A stretch of 64,000 bases of DNA from Diadema setosum. Its lineage: Eukaryota; Echinodermata; Echinoidea; Diadematoida; Diadematidae. Of this stretch, positions 46,401 to 54,463 are shown in pieces. Made by a program: the position numbers and the translations under genes. The notes beneath the pieces were generated by a model that saw only the letters and a program-made list of their open reading frames with translations, had not been told where the DNA came from and searched no databases. Location of the stretch: contig CM067079.1 in assembly GCA_033980235.1 (NCBI GenBank), positions 29,449,647 to 29,513,646 of the forward strand, read 5' to 3'. Numbering within the stretch: the first letter of the stretch is position 1; each line of letters opens with the position of its first letter.

Positions 46401-49400
46401 CGAAGGTTCGTTAATCCGAAAATGAAATAGGGTTCGTTATCTGGAAGGTTCGTTGATCCGAAATGATATAGGATCCGAAATGATATAGGGTCCGTAACGA
46501 ACCTTCGAAGTAAGTCGAGCTTTGTTTCATTTTCGGATTAACGAACCTTCGGAATAACGAACCTTATTTCATTTTCGGATTAACAAACCTTCGGACTAAA
46601 GAGCCTTACTAACGAACCTTCGGAATAACGAGCTGTAACTGTGATTTCATATCCAATTTGTTTAATTGGACCTTTTAAAAGCTATGATTGTATCGAATCA
46701 TTGAGAGCAATGAAATTTAACGGCCTTCTGTCCGCCGTATCAAAAGTGTGATGATAAAGGGATGTGCGCATTGTCATTCGAAATACATGTAACTACATGT
46801 AACTCTACATTTAAGTAATTAGTCTGATTATTATATAGCAACTGATTTTGGGATTGATAGTCACTACTGACAGTTTTTATTCTCGTAAACGGCACCTGTC
46901 AATCTCAAAGGCGTCAAGTCGAAGCACTCACACGTCATGAATTGACCATAACGTAAAAACGACAGAACTCTACACACAAGAGTTCTGTGATAAAAACACG
47001 CTGGGCACACAAGATGAGTATGTTGGAACGACATGGCGCACTCACTGCTGGCAGGGCAAGCACGTGCTTTGCTCATCGAACTGATCGTTTTTATAGCGAT
47101 CATAATATCGCTGCACAACAGATATTCGTATTCCAATGCACAGTAGGCCTACTCTCTCTCTCTCTCTCTAAAAAAAAAAAAAATGAAAACATTCACACTT
47201 GAAGGGGTGGATACATTTAAAACGGAGTCAATTTAGAGTGAAATTGGAGTGAATTTTGAGTGAAAATGTTCATTTTCACTCGGAGTGACCTCCGGGATCA
47301 CTCGAAGATTTTGGAGTGCTATTGATGTAGCGCGATTCCGCTGCTTAAATGCATTCAGTTTTGCTCATAATCATTAATTTCATCCTTCTTTTTTTTTTCT
47401 TGGAAAGCAAGCACTCCTTAAAGAGGGAAAACCCCCGATTGGACAAATTGCGACGTAAACATGCATTGACATAGTTATGTGATACGTATAAACAATTTAT
47501 CATGAAAGGAGAGAAGGGTACCTACAGTACCATTGTATCCAAGATAAACATTATGCATGCACGTGTAGTACCACTTCTCGGGGACTCGAGTAAAGTTAAA
47601 CGCAGCTTTGTTGATTACATAATGCCACTCTGGTGGTTTCGCCATACCCTTCTCTCTCTCTATGTTTTCTTTGTTTTCTCCCTCTCTTTGTCTTTTTCTT
47701 TTTTCCCTACAAATCGTGTACTTTAAGAATAGACAGACGGTGTTAAACTTCAACTCAAGTGGCTTCTTAAGATCTGCGCCTCTTTCATCCATCTTAGGGA
47801 CCGTGACACTATTGTGAATGACACAATTAAAAGCATCACAAAAGGACTTTCACGCCTCGTTAGACCTTTAAGACTCAGATCTTTTTCTTTCTTTTTATGT
47901 GTGTGTGTGTAGACGTGGACGCCATTGGGAAATATCAAGCTCGAGACAATAAGTGGCCACTTACAATATAATGACCGACCGATGTTGAAGGTAGATTAAA
48001 TCAGTAACTAAGTCAGAAATTGGGGAACCAGTAAATAAATAGGCAGCGATCGACACTTCGACGGTTTGCCAATCTAATGTGCAGCGATCGACGTCGAAAG
48101 TGTCAATCAAATACGTTATTTACGGTCGACGTCGAAGGTTGATAAAATCAGCAAGCAGCGATCGATGTCGAAGGTTGATAATCGGATGGGTGCTGTTCGT
48201 AATATTCCGAAGGGTCGTCAAATTCGAAACACACAAATTCCCTAAACCTACAGGTTCGTTAATTCGAACGTTTGTGGAGTTATTCCGAAGGTTCGTTATT
48301 CTGAAGATTCATGAATCCGAAAATGAAATTAACGGAACAATATACCTTCTGAATAACGAATCTTCGGACTAGAGAGCCTTCGGAATAACGAACATCGGAA
48401 TAATAGCTACCGATGTGTAAGGTTGATGAAATTATTAAATAGCGACCAATGTCCAAAGTTGATTAGGTCATACCGTCCGACGTTAGTGATCGAGAAAACT
48501 ATAAAGTAGCGGCTGATGTCGAAGGTTGATAAAATAAGGACAATTAAATCAAATAGGTATAGCGTCCATAATGTCGAGATCAAATAAAATTGAGCAGCAA
48601 CGAAGTGTCGAAGGTTTATGCAATCAACTTGGTATCGCACGACGTCGAATGTTAAGCAAAATTATCTGATTTATCCGACATTTGTTTTAGCATTGTAAAG
48701 AGGCTAAAGTTACCGTTATTCGTTTCTGATCGCAAAAGCAATCATCCAACATTTACTAGTATTTTGACTCCTTACGGAGCCGAATGTTACCGTTAATCAT
48801 TTTCAAATGTTAAAGCAAACAACCGACATTCATTTTAGCATCTTACGGAGCTGAATGTTATCCTTTTTCATTTCCAAACGTGAAAGCAAACATCCGCTAT
48901 TTATTTTAGCATCTAACTGAGCCGATTGATACCGTTAATCATTTCCAAATGTAAAAGCAACAATCTGTTATTTATTTTAGCATCGTTCGGAGCAGAACAT
49001 TACCGTTATTCATTTCCAAATTTAAAAGCAAACATCCGACAATCATTTTAGCATCGTACGGAGCCGAATGTTACTGTTTTTTCATTTTGAACGTCAAGGC
49101 AGACATCAGACATTTACTTTACCATCAAACGCAGCTGAATGTTACTGTTCTTCATTTCGAAATGTAATAGCAAATATCCGACATTTATTTTATTATATGG
49201 AGCAGACTGTTACTGCTATTCACCTCCAAACGTAAAAAGCAATCATCTGCCATTTTCTGGGCATCTTCCGGAGCCAAATGTTATTGCTATTTACTTTCGA
49301 AAGTAAAAGCAAACACCCGACATCTGTTTAATCATCATACGGAGTTGAATATTAGTGTTATTAATTTCCGAACATCACAGGGATCATTCGACATTTATTT

Positions 49401-52400
49401 TAGCATCTTCCGGAGCTGAATGTTATTGTTATTTACTTTTGAACGTAAAAGCAAACATCCGGCATTTATTTTTATCATCGTACAGAGTTGAATATTACTG
49501 TTATTCATTTCCGAACGTCAAAGCAAAGATCCGACATTTATTTTAGCATCTTCCGGAGATGAATGTTATTGCTATTTACTTCCGAAAGTAAAAGCAAACA
49601 TCCGACATTTATTTAATCATCGTACGGAGTATTATTGTTATTCATTTCCAAACGTCAAAGGGATCATTCGACATTTGCTTTAGCATATTCGGGAGCTGAA
49701 TGTTATGGTTATTATTTTACTTTCGAACGTAAAAGCAAACATCCGGCAAATTACTGATACTTTTCAAAAGATTTTCGCGGATCGATTTCAGCTAATTCCC
49801 TTCGTGTAGCCGATGGTTGACGGGAGAGTTTGATTTTCATATCATTAATTCCGCGCTGGAGCGCTCGGGCAAATGCGGGTGTTTAGACGAGCGTGAAAGT
49901 GCGGGCGACTTCCCTCGTCTGTACGCGTCCAAACGCCCGCGTATTACCTAGTACGCCCGGACGAAAGGGCTTCCCGCATTTGCCCTAGGGGTTTTTGTGA
50001 CGTTTCCCGCGGTCGGCACTGTATTAGTATTTTTATGCCTCCGCCACGAAGTGGTGCCGGAGGCATTATGTTTTCGGGTTGTCCGTCCGTCCGTCCGTCC
50101 GTCCGTCCGTCCTTCCGTCCTTCCGTCCGTCCTTCCGTCCGTCCGTAATGAATTTTGTGGACAAGGTAACTATCGAAACCTGTTGAGGTATCCTAATGAA
50201 ACTTGGCATGTATGTGTATTAGGGGGTGAAGTTGTGCCTATCAACTTTTGGGTGCACATGCTCAAGGTCAAAGGTCAAAAGGTCAAGGTCAAATACATAA
50301 AATTTCACTATTTCCACCACATCTATTGAATGCCTGAAGATATTTTCTTGAAACTTAGTGTATACATGTATTACCCAATTAAGATTCTCTGGTGAAAGTT
50401 TGGGTCATGAGGTCAAAGGTCAAAGGTCAAAAGGTCAGGGTCAAATACATAAAATTTCACTATTTCCACCATATCTATTGAATGCCTGAAGAGATTTTCT
50501 TGAAACTTAGTGTATACATGTATTACCCAATTAAGATTCTCTGGTGAAAGTTTGGGTCATGAGGTCAAAGGTCAAAGGTCAAAAGGTCAAGTAAAAATAT
50601 TAAAACTTCTTTTTTTTTTCTCCGTACCTTGGAAAATTGTTCAAGGTATCTTCATGGAACATAGTATATACGTGTACTGACTGGAAGTGATTATCTAGAG
50701 AATGTAGGGTTCATGGGGTCAAAGGTCAGGGGTCAAAGGTCAAGTGCAAGACTTCACAGTTTTACTATTACCCTCATATTTATGCAATGTCAGCAGGGTT
50801 ATTTTTTTACACTTGGTGTATGCGTGTGTAACCTAATAGAAATTCTCTGGAAAGTTTTTTTTTTCTCTTTTTGCCTCAAAGGTCAAAAGGTCAAAGATCA
50901 AGTGAAAGTGCTGAACTAACTTTTTCCTCCATATCTTGGAAGTGGCTCAAGTTACCTTGAAACTTAGTACATATTATGCATGTTCTATCTGAAAGTAATT
51001 ATCTTATGAATTTTGGGGTCAAGGGCCAGATGAAAATGGTAACAATTTACTATTCAACTCAGAAATTGCACTTTTTTTCCACACCTGTACCTTGAAAATT
51101 ACTTGATGCCTAAATGTATGAATGGGTCAAAGTCAAGTTAAAGTCCTTAAATCCCTAGATACATGCTCTCTTATTCATCCAATTAAACCTACGTCAAGGA
51201 AGGTGAACATTCAACACATTTGTGACAAACTTGTCATTCCAATATTTTGCCAATTTTGTGAAAATGTAATCACACAGTGTCCACATGTACTATCTAGACC
51301 TATTGGGAAAATCATGCATTATGGCGGAGGCATACCAGTCGCCAAAGCGACATTTCTAGTTAGTTATGAATTTTTTGGTCTGTCTTTATTTTGCAGTGGC
51401 TGGAGGAGGATTTCCTGTCATTCTTGGAAGAATGGGAGACAGAGACCCAGTTGAATTGGGTCAATGATGACGACATAGACAAATTTTGTTTGAGCAAGCC
51501 AACTCTTAAAGGGCTGATGTCCACAGGTACTGTAAATACAGAAAGTTTTGCGGCATGTATAGTTTTCTTGAATCTTGCGCTACTTTTGGCGAGCTCAACT
51601 TTCTAAAACTCGCAAAAATATCACTCCTCACAATTTCATTTGCATATTTCAAATGGGTTGACAAATTGAACAGCACATATTTAAGATTCGCTCAGCACGA
51701 AAATTTATTGTGCAAGAAGAATGGACGTTTCCAGTATATGTTTAAAGGGATGTTATAGTTATACCCCCGCCAAACGAAGTTTGAAGGGGGTATATAGGAA
51801 TCAGCGGACGGTCGGGCGGTCGGTCGGGCGGTCGGTCCGTTGCAAATCTTGCGTCGCGAACTACTTCCTCAGTTTTCAACCGATTCCCATAAAACTTGGC
51901 ACAGATGTGTGCCTTGGGTTGTAGATGTGCAAGACGTATTTTTTGACAGTACCCAAAAGTACATTGCCATGGTAACGGCATATTATGGGCAAAAATGGGT
52001 ACAAATCTTGCGTCGCGAACTCCTCCCACAGTTTTTGATCAATTTTTATGAAATTAGGTACAGATGTTCATCTGAATATGTTAATGTGCAAGACACATAT
52101 TTCCGCAGTGGCAAAAAGTGCGTTGCCATGGTAACGGCATGTTATTGGTAAAATATAGGGCAAAATGCTTCATGGCAAAACTGCTTCATCAGTGTTCTTC
52201 CAATTCTCATGGAATTCATATTGAATGTTTGTCTTAGGATATAGGTCAGCATGACACATTTCTTGACAGTGACAAAAAGTATGTTACCATGGCAACAGCT
52301 CACATATTATGAGCCAAAATGATGGAAAATTTTGTGTTGCAAACTACTTCCTCAGTTTTTGCCCAATTTCCATGAAACTTGGTACAGATGTGTGCCTTTG

Positions 52401-53834
52401 GTTGTAGATGTGCAAGACGCATTTTTTGACAGTACCCGAAAGTACGTTGCCATGGTAACGGCATATTAATGGCAGAAGATCAAGGAAAGATCTTGCGGAT
52501 TTAACTACTTCCTCAGTTTTTTGACCAAAGCTTATGAAATGTGGCACACACCTTGATCTTGGTGGGAAGATGTGGAAGACATATTTTTCGGACATGTCGG
52601 AAGCTGCGTTGCCATGGTAACGGTATATAAATAGCAGAAGATCAAGGAAAGATCTTGCGGATTGAACTGCTTCCTTTGTATTCGACTGAAGCTCATGAAA
52701 TGTGGCACACACATTGGTCTTGGTGGGAAGATGTGCAAGACATATTTTTGGGACGTGTTGGAAGCTGTGTTGCCATGGTAATGGCATATTAATGGCGGAA
52801 GATCAAGGAAAGATCTTGTGGATTGAACTACTTCCTCAGTTTTTGACAAAAGCTTATGAAATGTGGCACACACAATAGTCTTGGTGGGAAGATGTGCAAG
52901 ACATATTTTTCGGACGTGTCAGAAGCTGCGTTGCCATGGTAACGGCATTTAAATGGCAGAAGATCAAGGAAAGATCATTCCTTGGGTAAGACTGTCGTCA
53001 CGGGGCGGGGGTATTAATCACCTTAAGTGATATTTCTAGTTTTGGTTTAAGATGGGGCTTAAGGTTAGCACCTTTTTTGTGTTGGATAATGCAAATTACC
53101 CCTTTCGAAATATGAGAGAGCATATAATTCATGTGAAGAGGAAATCAAAGCTTATGTGATCAAAATTGGTTTTGAAACAGGGAGGTCATAATAAAAGGTG
53201 GAACCCATCATTTATTAAGACCAATTTGCTTTACTTTGTATGTGTGTGTTTTTGTTTTTTTAATATCTCCTTAATATCTCTTAACCGATTTTCATTAAAT
53301 AAACTTTGAATTCCTTTTTTAAATTGGATTGTATGCTCTTTAGTCTTTGATAAATTGTTTCTAATTAGCTTGAAAAAAAAAGATAAATTCAGAACCGTCA
53401 ATCTCAATCAAAACTATACCATCCCTTAAATTCTTTTGTCTTCATGCTTGTATTAGTCTGATTGTCATATGATATTTCTTGTTCTTCCAAGCCGTACCGT
53501 TTTCTTTCAAAATACTGGATTTCTCAGGCAGCTCTTTTTTAGTCTGTTGATTCTCTTTCAGCAGTTGATGCATGAACAGAACAAATATACAGTTAAGTAT
53601 ATTTATATAGAATATGAAAAACTAAGTAAATTTGACATTGAAAAAGTGAATTTTTGAAATGTCATCCCTTTTGTCTTCATATCTTGACCAATGACAGTGA
53701 GCATACCGTGGCAGAATTCACAGTTATGAGATTGTGTTACACTGTATTATCTGTAAGTCATTATGCTGTAATGTATAATTACTATGTATACATTTTATTA
53801 AAATCATAATAATCATTACCATTGTTATTTTTGT

Positions 53835-53890
<56 letters not shown>

Positions 53891-54463
53891 TAATAATATA
53901 ATAATAATAATAATGATAATTATTATTATCATTATTATTATTGTTATTATTATTACTGTTGTTACTATTATTTATTTTTTATTTTTTTTTTTGGTATGAT
54001 CATTGCTGGGAATTAGTAACCTTTCTCTTACAAAGAATCATTTGAAAATGTTTTTCAAATCTTTACTTTATTAATCTAATGATAATGCCCTGTTTGAAAA
54101 TTTTTGCTTCTTTATTTTCCAGTCAAGGCATTTGTTCAGCTGATGAGAGAACTTCTTTCGGAGCCTGGCGCCGGATGCATACTCAGCGAGAAATTTTCTA
54201 AAGATCCCCTGGAGGACTTCTCCGAGCAAAGAGAGGATGGTGACAGAGATGATGGTGACAGACACGATGGTGACGGACACGATGACCCGACTGTGAGTCA
54301 GTTTGGGTGTAATCCCATCACACTCAAGGTTGAGGAGGAGTATGCCGTTGAGTCATCTGAAGGATGTAACATCACGCAGTCAGGGTCATCTTCGTCCACT
54401 TCACACGACTCTACACCACCACCAAGAAAACGTCTCTGCAAAGAAGAGGCGCTGAGTCCCTAG
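27636..54463 (+). CDS. P-element/THAP9-type transposase-like protein, five coding exons, 862 aa
   Basis: Coding exons are 27636-29411, 31942-32094, 32806-32994, 51397-51526 and 54123-54463. All introns are GT-AG and phases are 0, 0, 0, 1, so the whole frame is open. The family is set by the P-transposase signature: RWHPAILRLCIAL (352-364), LALPHQQTLKQY (381-392), GEMKVSEGLVY (431-441), ALVSDGAPRN (528-537), TDAPHLLKACRN (566-577), HITEEHI...KLAAQVLS in exons 2-3, and DPLEDF...PTVSQF near the C terminus. Such enzymes use an RNase H-like fold; D532 and E780 stand where two catalytic acids are expected. The first acid (the D of DEM) is G431, so strand transfer should be impaired. The N terminus has C14-x2-C17 and C55-x2-C58 (ZAD-like) instead of THAP. 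A basic PRKRL patch near the end could be an NLS. With an intact frame, no visible terminal repeats and a CpG-rich promoter, a domesticated gene is likely; a recent immobile copy is the alternative. Confidence 0.85.
29944..31631 (-). mobile_element. Hairpin-ended element family A, copy A2
   Basis: Read on the minus strand it begins AACTAGAAATGTCGC, has TATGCCTCCGCC-type motifs at both ends, GGTCAAAGGTCA-rich units, and a (CGGA)n tract and end hairpin at 29944-30023 (plus-strand TATGCCTCCGCCACGAAGTG). It contains a 557-bp MITE at 30533-31089 that A3 lacks. Confidence 0.85.
30533..31089. mobile_element. MITE family I, TA-CAGTCAAACCTG termini
   Basis: TACAGTCAAACCTGTCTATA at the left is inverted at the right (GGCAGGTTTGACTGTA). 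GTGGCCGCTATAGACAGG units repeat near both ends. The empty site is visible in A3 near 50820-50835 (GTATGCGTGTGTAACCTAATAG), confirming a TA target. Termini and TA suggest a Tc1/mariner-type mobiliser. Confidence 0.9.
31942..32094 (+). CDS. Transposase-like gene, coding exon 2 (residues 593-643)
   Basis: Acceptor GCGTATTAG|TTCAGAGG, donor GCTCAG|GTAAAT, 153 bp, phase 0 at both ends. It encodes FRGLHVSWKHIIDVYHWD and then LYHITEEHIHLTP...VDVKLAAQ, the standard continuation after the DAPHLLK segment in P-type transposases. Using the nearby alternative AG (TTCAG) would give a stop, so the chosen acceptor is supported by frame. Confidence 0.85.
32095..32805 (+). other. Intron 2
   Basis: 711 bp; contains (GT)n at 32305-32319 and a G-run at 32514-32525. 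No other feature seen. Confidence 0.8.
32806..32994 (+). CDS. Transposase-like gene, coding exon 3 (residues 644-706)
   Basis: Acceptor AACTCCAG|GTTTTG, donor TACG|GTAAGT, 189 bp, phase 0 at both ends. It encodes VLSVTMANALK...ETESTALFIRYINTFFDCMN, matching the family segment that follows KLAAQ (VLS..VA.AL......TA.FI...N..FD..N). Confidence 0.85.
33032..33397 (+). mobile_element. MITE family F, copy F2 (uninterrupted)
   Basis: TTAAAGGTACTGTTTACCTT at the left and GGTAAATAATGCCTTTGA at the right. Used as the empty-site reference for F1. Confidence 0.85.
33642..34091. mobile_element. 450-bp MITE, TTAA target, TTAAAGGCACATAGACCC ends
   Basis: A 25-bp inverted terminal repeat with one substitution (CCCGGTGG versus CCCAGTGG), TTAA at both ends, interior GC-richer with several palindromes. 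TTAA insertion is typical of piggyBac-mobilised elements (inference). Confidence 0.85.
34690..36747 (+). repeat. Tandem array of ~71-bp unit (left arm)
   Basis: About 29 degenerate units of the type GGATGTTTGCTTTTACGTTC, GGAAATGAATAACAGTAACA, TTCGGCTCCGTACGATGCTA, AAATAAATGTC. Some multi-unit blocks recur (near 35125, 35567, 35875), so expansion occurred by higher-order duplication. Interrupted near 36510 by a CA/A simple repeat. Confidence 0.85.
36748..39549. mobile_element. 2.8-kb element with CAGAGCTGCCAACC termini, inserted in the 71-bp array
   Basis: CAGAGCTGCCAACCTTTCGAA at the left is inverted at the right (GGAACGGTTGGCAGCTCTG). Array units flank it on both sides. ATTCGTATTTT/AATTCGTA motifs lie near both ends. 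CAGAG termini resemble hAT elements, but a clean 8-bp duplication is not visible. The longest frames inside (125 and 89 codons) show no transposase motif. Confidence 0.7.
39550..39870 (+). repeat. Tandem array of ~71-bp unit, continuation after insertion
   Basis: Four to five units in the same orientation as 34690-36747, displaced by the 2.8-kb element. Confidence 0.8.
39871..40617. other. No gene recognised (inside the large element)
   Basis: AT-rich, A-run near 40123. No repeat boundary assigned. Confidence 0.4.
40618..42527. mobile_element. Foldback element with TTAACCCTATTCTAACTGGG termini
   Basis: The outer 20 bp are exactly inverted at 42508-42527, each followed inward by a long G/C homopolymer. 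The inner arms are also inverse: GTTTGTCGGGCATAGATATG, TTTCGATTCAGAAGTATAGG, AAGAGCACTG and CGAAGGGAATATCC appear in mirrored order at 41280-41640 and 42000-42290. A short tandem duplication (CTTAGTCTTTATTC...GAAGGGAATATCCAAAG) lies in the left arm. TTAA ends. No transposase. Confidence 0.8.
42528..43500. other. No gene recognised (inside the large element)
   Basis: Low-complexity T-run at 43236 and (AAAAC)n at 43381-43420. The 109- and 86-codon frames are built on these. Confidence 0.45.
43505..43542 (-). other. Hammerhead-like motif, retroelement remnant
   Basis: On the minus strand: CTCTGACGAAGATTC, loop, GGAATCAAAAGCTCAGG. CTGACGA plus a GATTC/GAATC stem II fits the hammerhead seen in Penelope-like element ends, except that the GAAA box reads AAAA, so it is probably inactive. 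Confidence 0.4.
43543..44770. other. No gene recognised (inside the large element)
   Basis: G-run at 43866-43886, CA-rich tract at 44710-44760. The 147-codon frame at 43955-44398 has no recognisable domain. A block near 44070-44180 (GCTTTTGTGGGAATTTCTTC) loosely resembles 37950-37990. Confidence 0.4.
44771..45224 (+). mobile_element. MITE family F, copy F3, carrying a nested family G repeat
   Basis: AAAGGTCATATGTTTACCTT...AATACGCCTTTAA ends. Between them a G-family palindrome occupies 44931-45087, absent from F2 and F4. Confidence 0.75.
44931..45087. mobile_element. Family G palindromic repeat (copy 2)
   Basis: GAACCTTCGGAATTAGGACC...TTTTCGGATTAACGAACC units ending AACTGTAACC, inserted in F3. 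The left terminus is eroded. Confidence 0.7.
45395..45575. mobile_element. MITE with CAGGGGCGGATCCAG termini
   Basis: CAGGGGCGGATCCAGGAATT and CTGGATCCGCCCCTG are inverted. The interior has GGGGGCGCG blocks in mirrored order around poly-T and poly-A/G runs. 181 bp. A half copy lies at 22602. Confidence 0.85.
45576..46235. other. No gene recognised (inside the large element)
   Basis: Unassigned sequence; T-run at 46184. Confidence 0.4.
46236..46639. mobile_element. Family G palindromic repeat (copy 3)
   Basis: GGTGCTGTTCGTTATTCCG at the left, CGGAATAACGAGCTGTAAC at the right, with GGTTCGTTAATCCGAAAATG units on both strands. Confidence 0.8.
46640..47182. other. No gene recognised (inside the large element)
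   Basis: Unassigned; ends in a (CT)n and A-run at 47150-47183. Confidence 0.4.
47183..47320. mobile_element. Half copy of palindromic MITE family P
   Basis: GAAAACATTCACACTTGAAGG, GTGAAATTGGAGTGAATTTT and GTGACCTCCGGGATCACTCG match one arm of 23016-23314. The second arm is missing. Confidence 0.75.
47321..47964. other. No gene recognised (inside the large element)
   Basis: T-run at 47390 and CT-rich tract at 47650-47705. Short frames only. Confidence 0.4.
47965..48660 (-). repeat. Degenerate GTCGAAGGTTGAT tandem array, split by family G copy 4
   Basis: GCGATCGA(C/T)GTCGAAGGTTGATAAAATCAG-like units of about 40-50 bp recur from 47975 to 48655, interrupted at 48189-48412. It abuts the inverted 71-bp array. 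No mirror copy was seen at the left end of the large element. Confidence 0.6.
48189..48412. mobile_element. Family G palindromic repeat (copy 4)
   Basis: GGTGCTGTTCGTAATATTCCG start and GAATAACGAACATCGGAATAATAGC end with CCGAAGGTTCGTTATTC units inside. Confidence 0.75.
48655..49750 (-). repeat. Tandem array of ~71-bp unit (right arm, inverted)
   Basis: About 15 units that are the reverse complement of the left-arm unit (GACATTTATTTTAGCATCGT, ACGGAGCCGAATGTTACTGT, TATTCATTTCCGAACGTAAA, AGCAAACATCC). Confidence 0.85.
50034..51360 (-). mobile_element. Hairpin-ended element family A, copy A3
   Basis: Minus strand: ACTAGAAATGTCGCTTTGGC (hairpin GTCGC/GCGAC), TATGCCTCCGCC, GGTCAAAGGTCA-rich units, (GGAC)n at 50081-50147, end hairpin with GGCGGAGGCATA. 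It inserted ten bases outside the large element's right end and stops 36 bp before exon 4 of the host gene. Confidence 0.85.
51397..51526 (+). CDS. Transposase-like gene, coding exon 4 (residues 707-749 plus one base)
   Basis: Acceptor TTATTTTGCAG|TGGCTGG, donor CCACAG|GTACTG, 130 bp, phase 0 to 1. It encodes WLEEDFLSFLEEWE...FCLSKPTLKGLMST, the P-family segment ending with the TLKGLMST-type motif that precedes the final catalytic block. Confidence 0.85.
51760..53040 (-). mobile_element. Hairpin-ended element family B
   Basis: Minus strand: ACTAGAAATATCACTTAAGG (perfect hairpin ATCAC/GTGAT), then AATACCCCCGCCCC, tandem units of about 150 bp each with TGCCATGGTAACG(G/T)CAT and TTGGCACAGATGTG landmarks, a (CCGA)n tract at 51792-51838 and an end hairpin with GGCGGGGGTATA. 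Open frames over it (for example 52344-52873) are repeat translations. Confidence 0.85.
53100..53340. mobile_element. MITE-like repeat, family Q (copy 3)
   Basis: ATTGGTTTTGAAAC, AATAAAAGGTGGAACCCATC, ATATCTC and AACTTTGAATTCC blocks in the same order as the copies at 5755 and 27100. Confidence 0.55.
53838..53960. repeat. (TAA)n/(TTA)n microsatellite, self-complementary
   Basis: About 30 TAA-type units followed by TTA-type units, able to form a long hairpin. Confidence 0.9.
54123..54463 (+). CDS. Transposase-like gene, coding exon 5 (residues 750-862)
   Basis: Acceptor TTATTTTCCAG|TCAAGGC, 341 bp, stop TAG at 54461-54463. It encodes VKAFVQLMRELL, then FSKDPLEDFSEQRE with the expected catalytic E780, an acidic repeat (DGDRDDGDRHDGDGHDD) from a GATGGTGACAGA minisatellite, DPTVSQF, a Ser-rich stretch, and a basic PPPRKRL near the end. 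The usual QDPLE.FFG pattern is changed to KDPLEDFSE. No polyadenylation signal was found in the first few hundred bases; an AATAAA lies at 55874. Confidence 0.85.

Larger units (their letters stand above)
34148..50023. mobile_element. 15.9-kb composite element with 28-bp perfect inverted termini
   Basis: The left end TACAGTGCCGACCGCGGGAA (continuing ACGTCACA, 34148-34175) is exactly inverted at 49996-50023. Dropping the outer TA gives CAGTG termini with a TA duplication, a Tc1/mariner-like signature. Next to each end is a CpG-rich subterminal block (34176-34690, 49780-49995), then tandem arrays of one ~71-bp unit in opposite orientation (34690-36747 plus 39550-39870; 48655-49750). The middle holds nested elements. 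No transposase was recognised, so it appears non-autonomous. The design recalls foldback/TU-type elements of sea urchins, but sequence relationship is untested. Confidence 0.75.
32995..51396 (+). other. Intron 3 (18.4 kb), host of the 15.9-kb inverted-terminus element
   Basis: Most of this intron is mobile DNA: F2, a TTAA MITE, the large element at 34148-50023 and A3. Only about 0.6 kb at the margins is unassigned. No further exon of the host gene was found between exons 3 and 4, and the protein joins without a gap. Confidence 0.75.
51527..54122 (+). other. Intron 4
   Basis: Contains a weak TACTGTAAATACAG-type MITE relic (to about 51720), element B, a family Q repeat and a long (TAA)n tract. 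Confidence 0.75.

Noticed and set aside
51527..51720. Complete MITE with TACTGTAAATACAG end
   Set aside because: Only the left end is convincing; the right terminus could not be located, so it is mentioned but not listed as an element.
52344..52873. 147- and 113-codon minus-strand frames
   Set aside because: They translate the tandem units of element B; the peptide repeats follow the DNA repeat.
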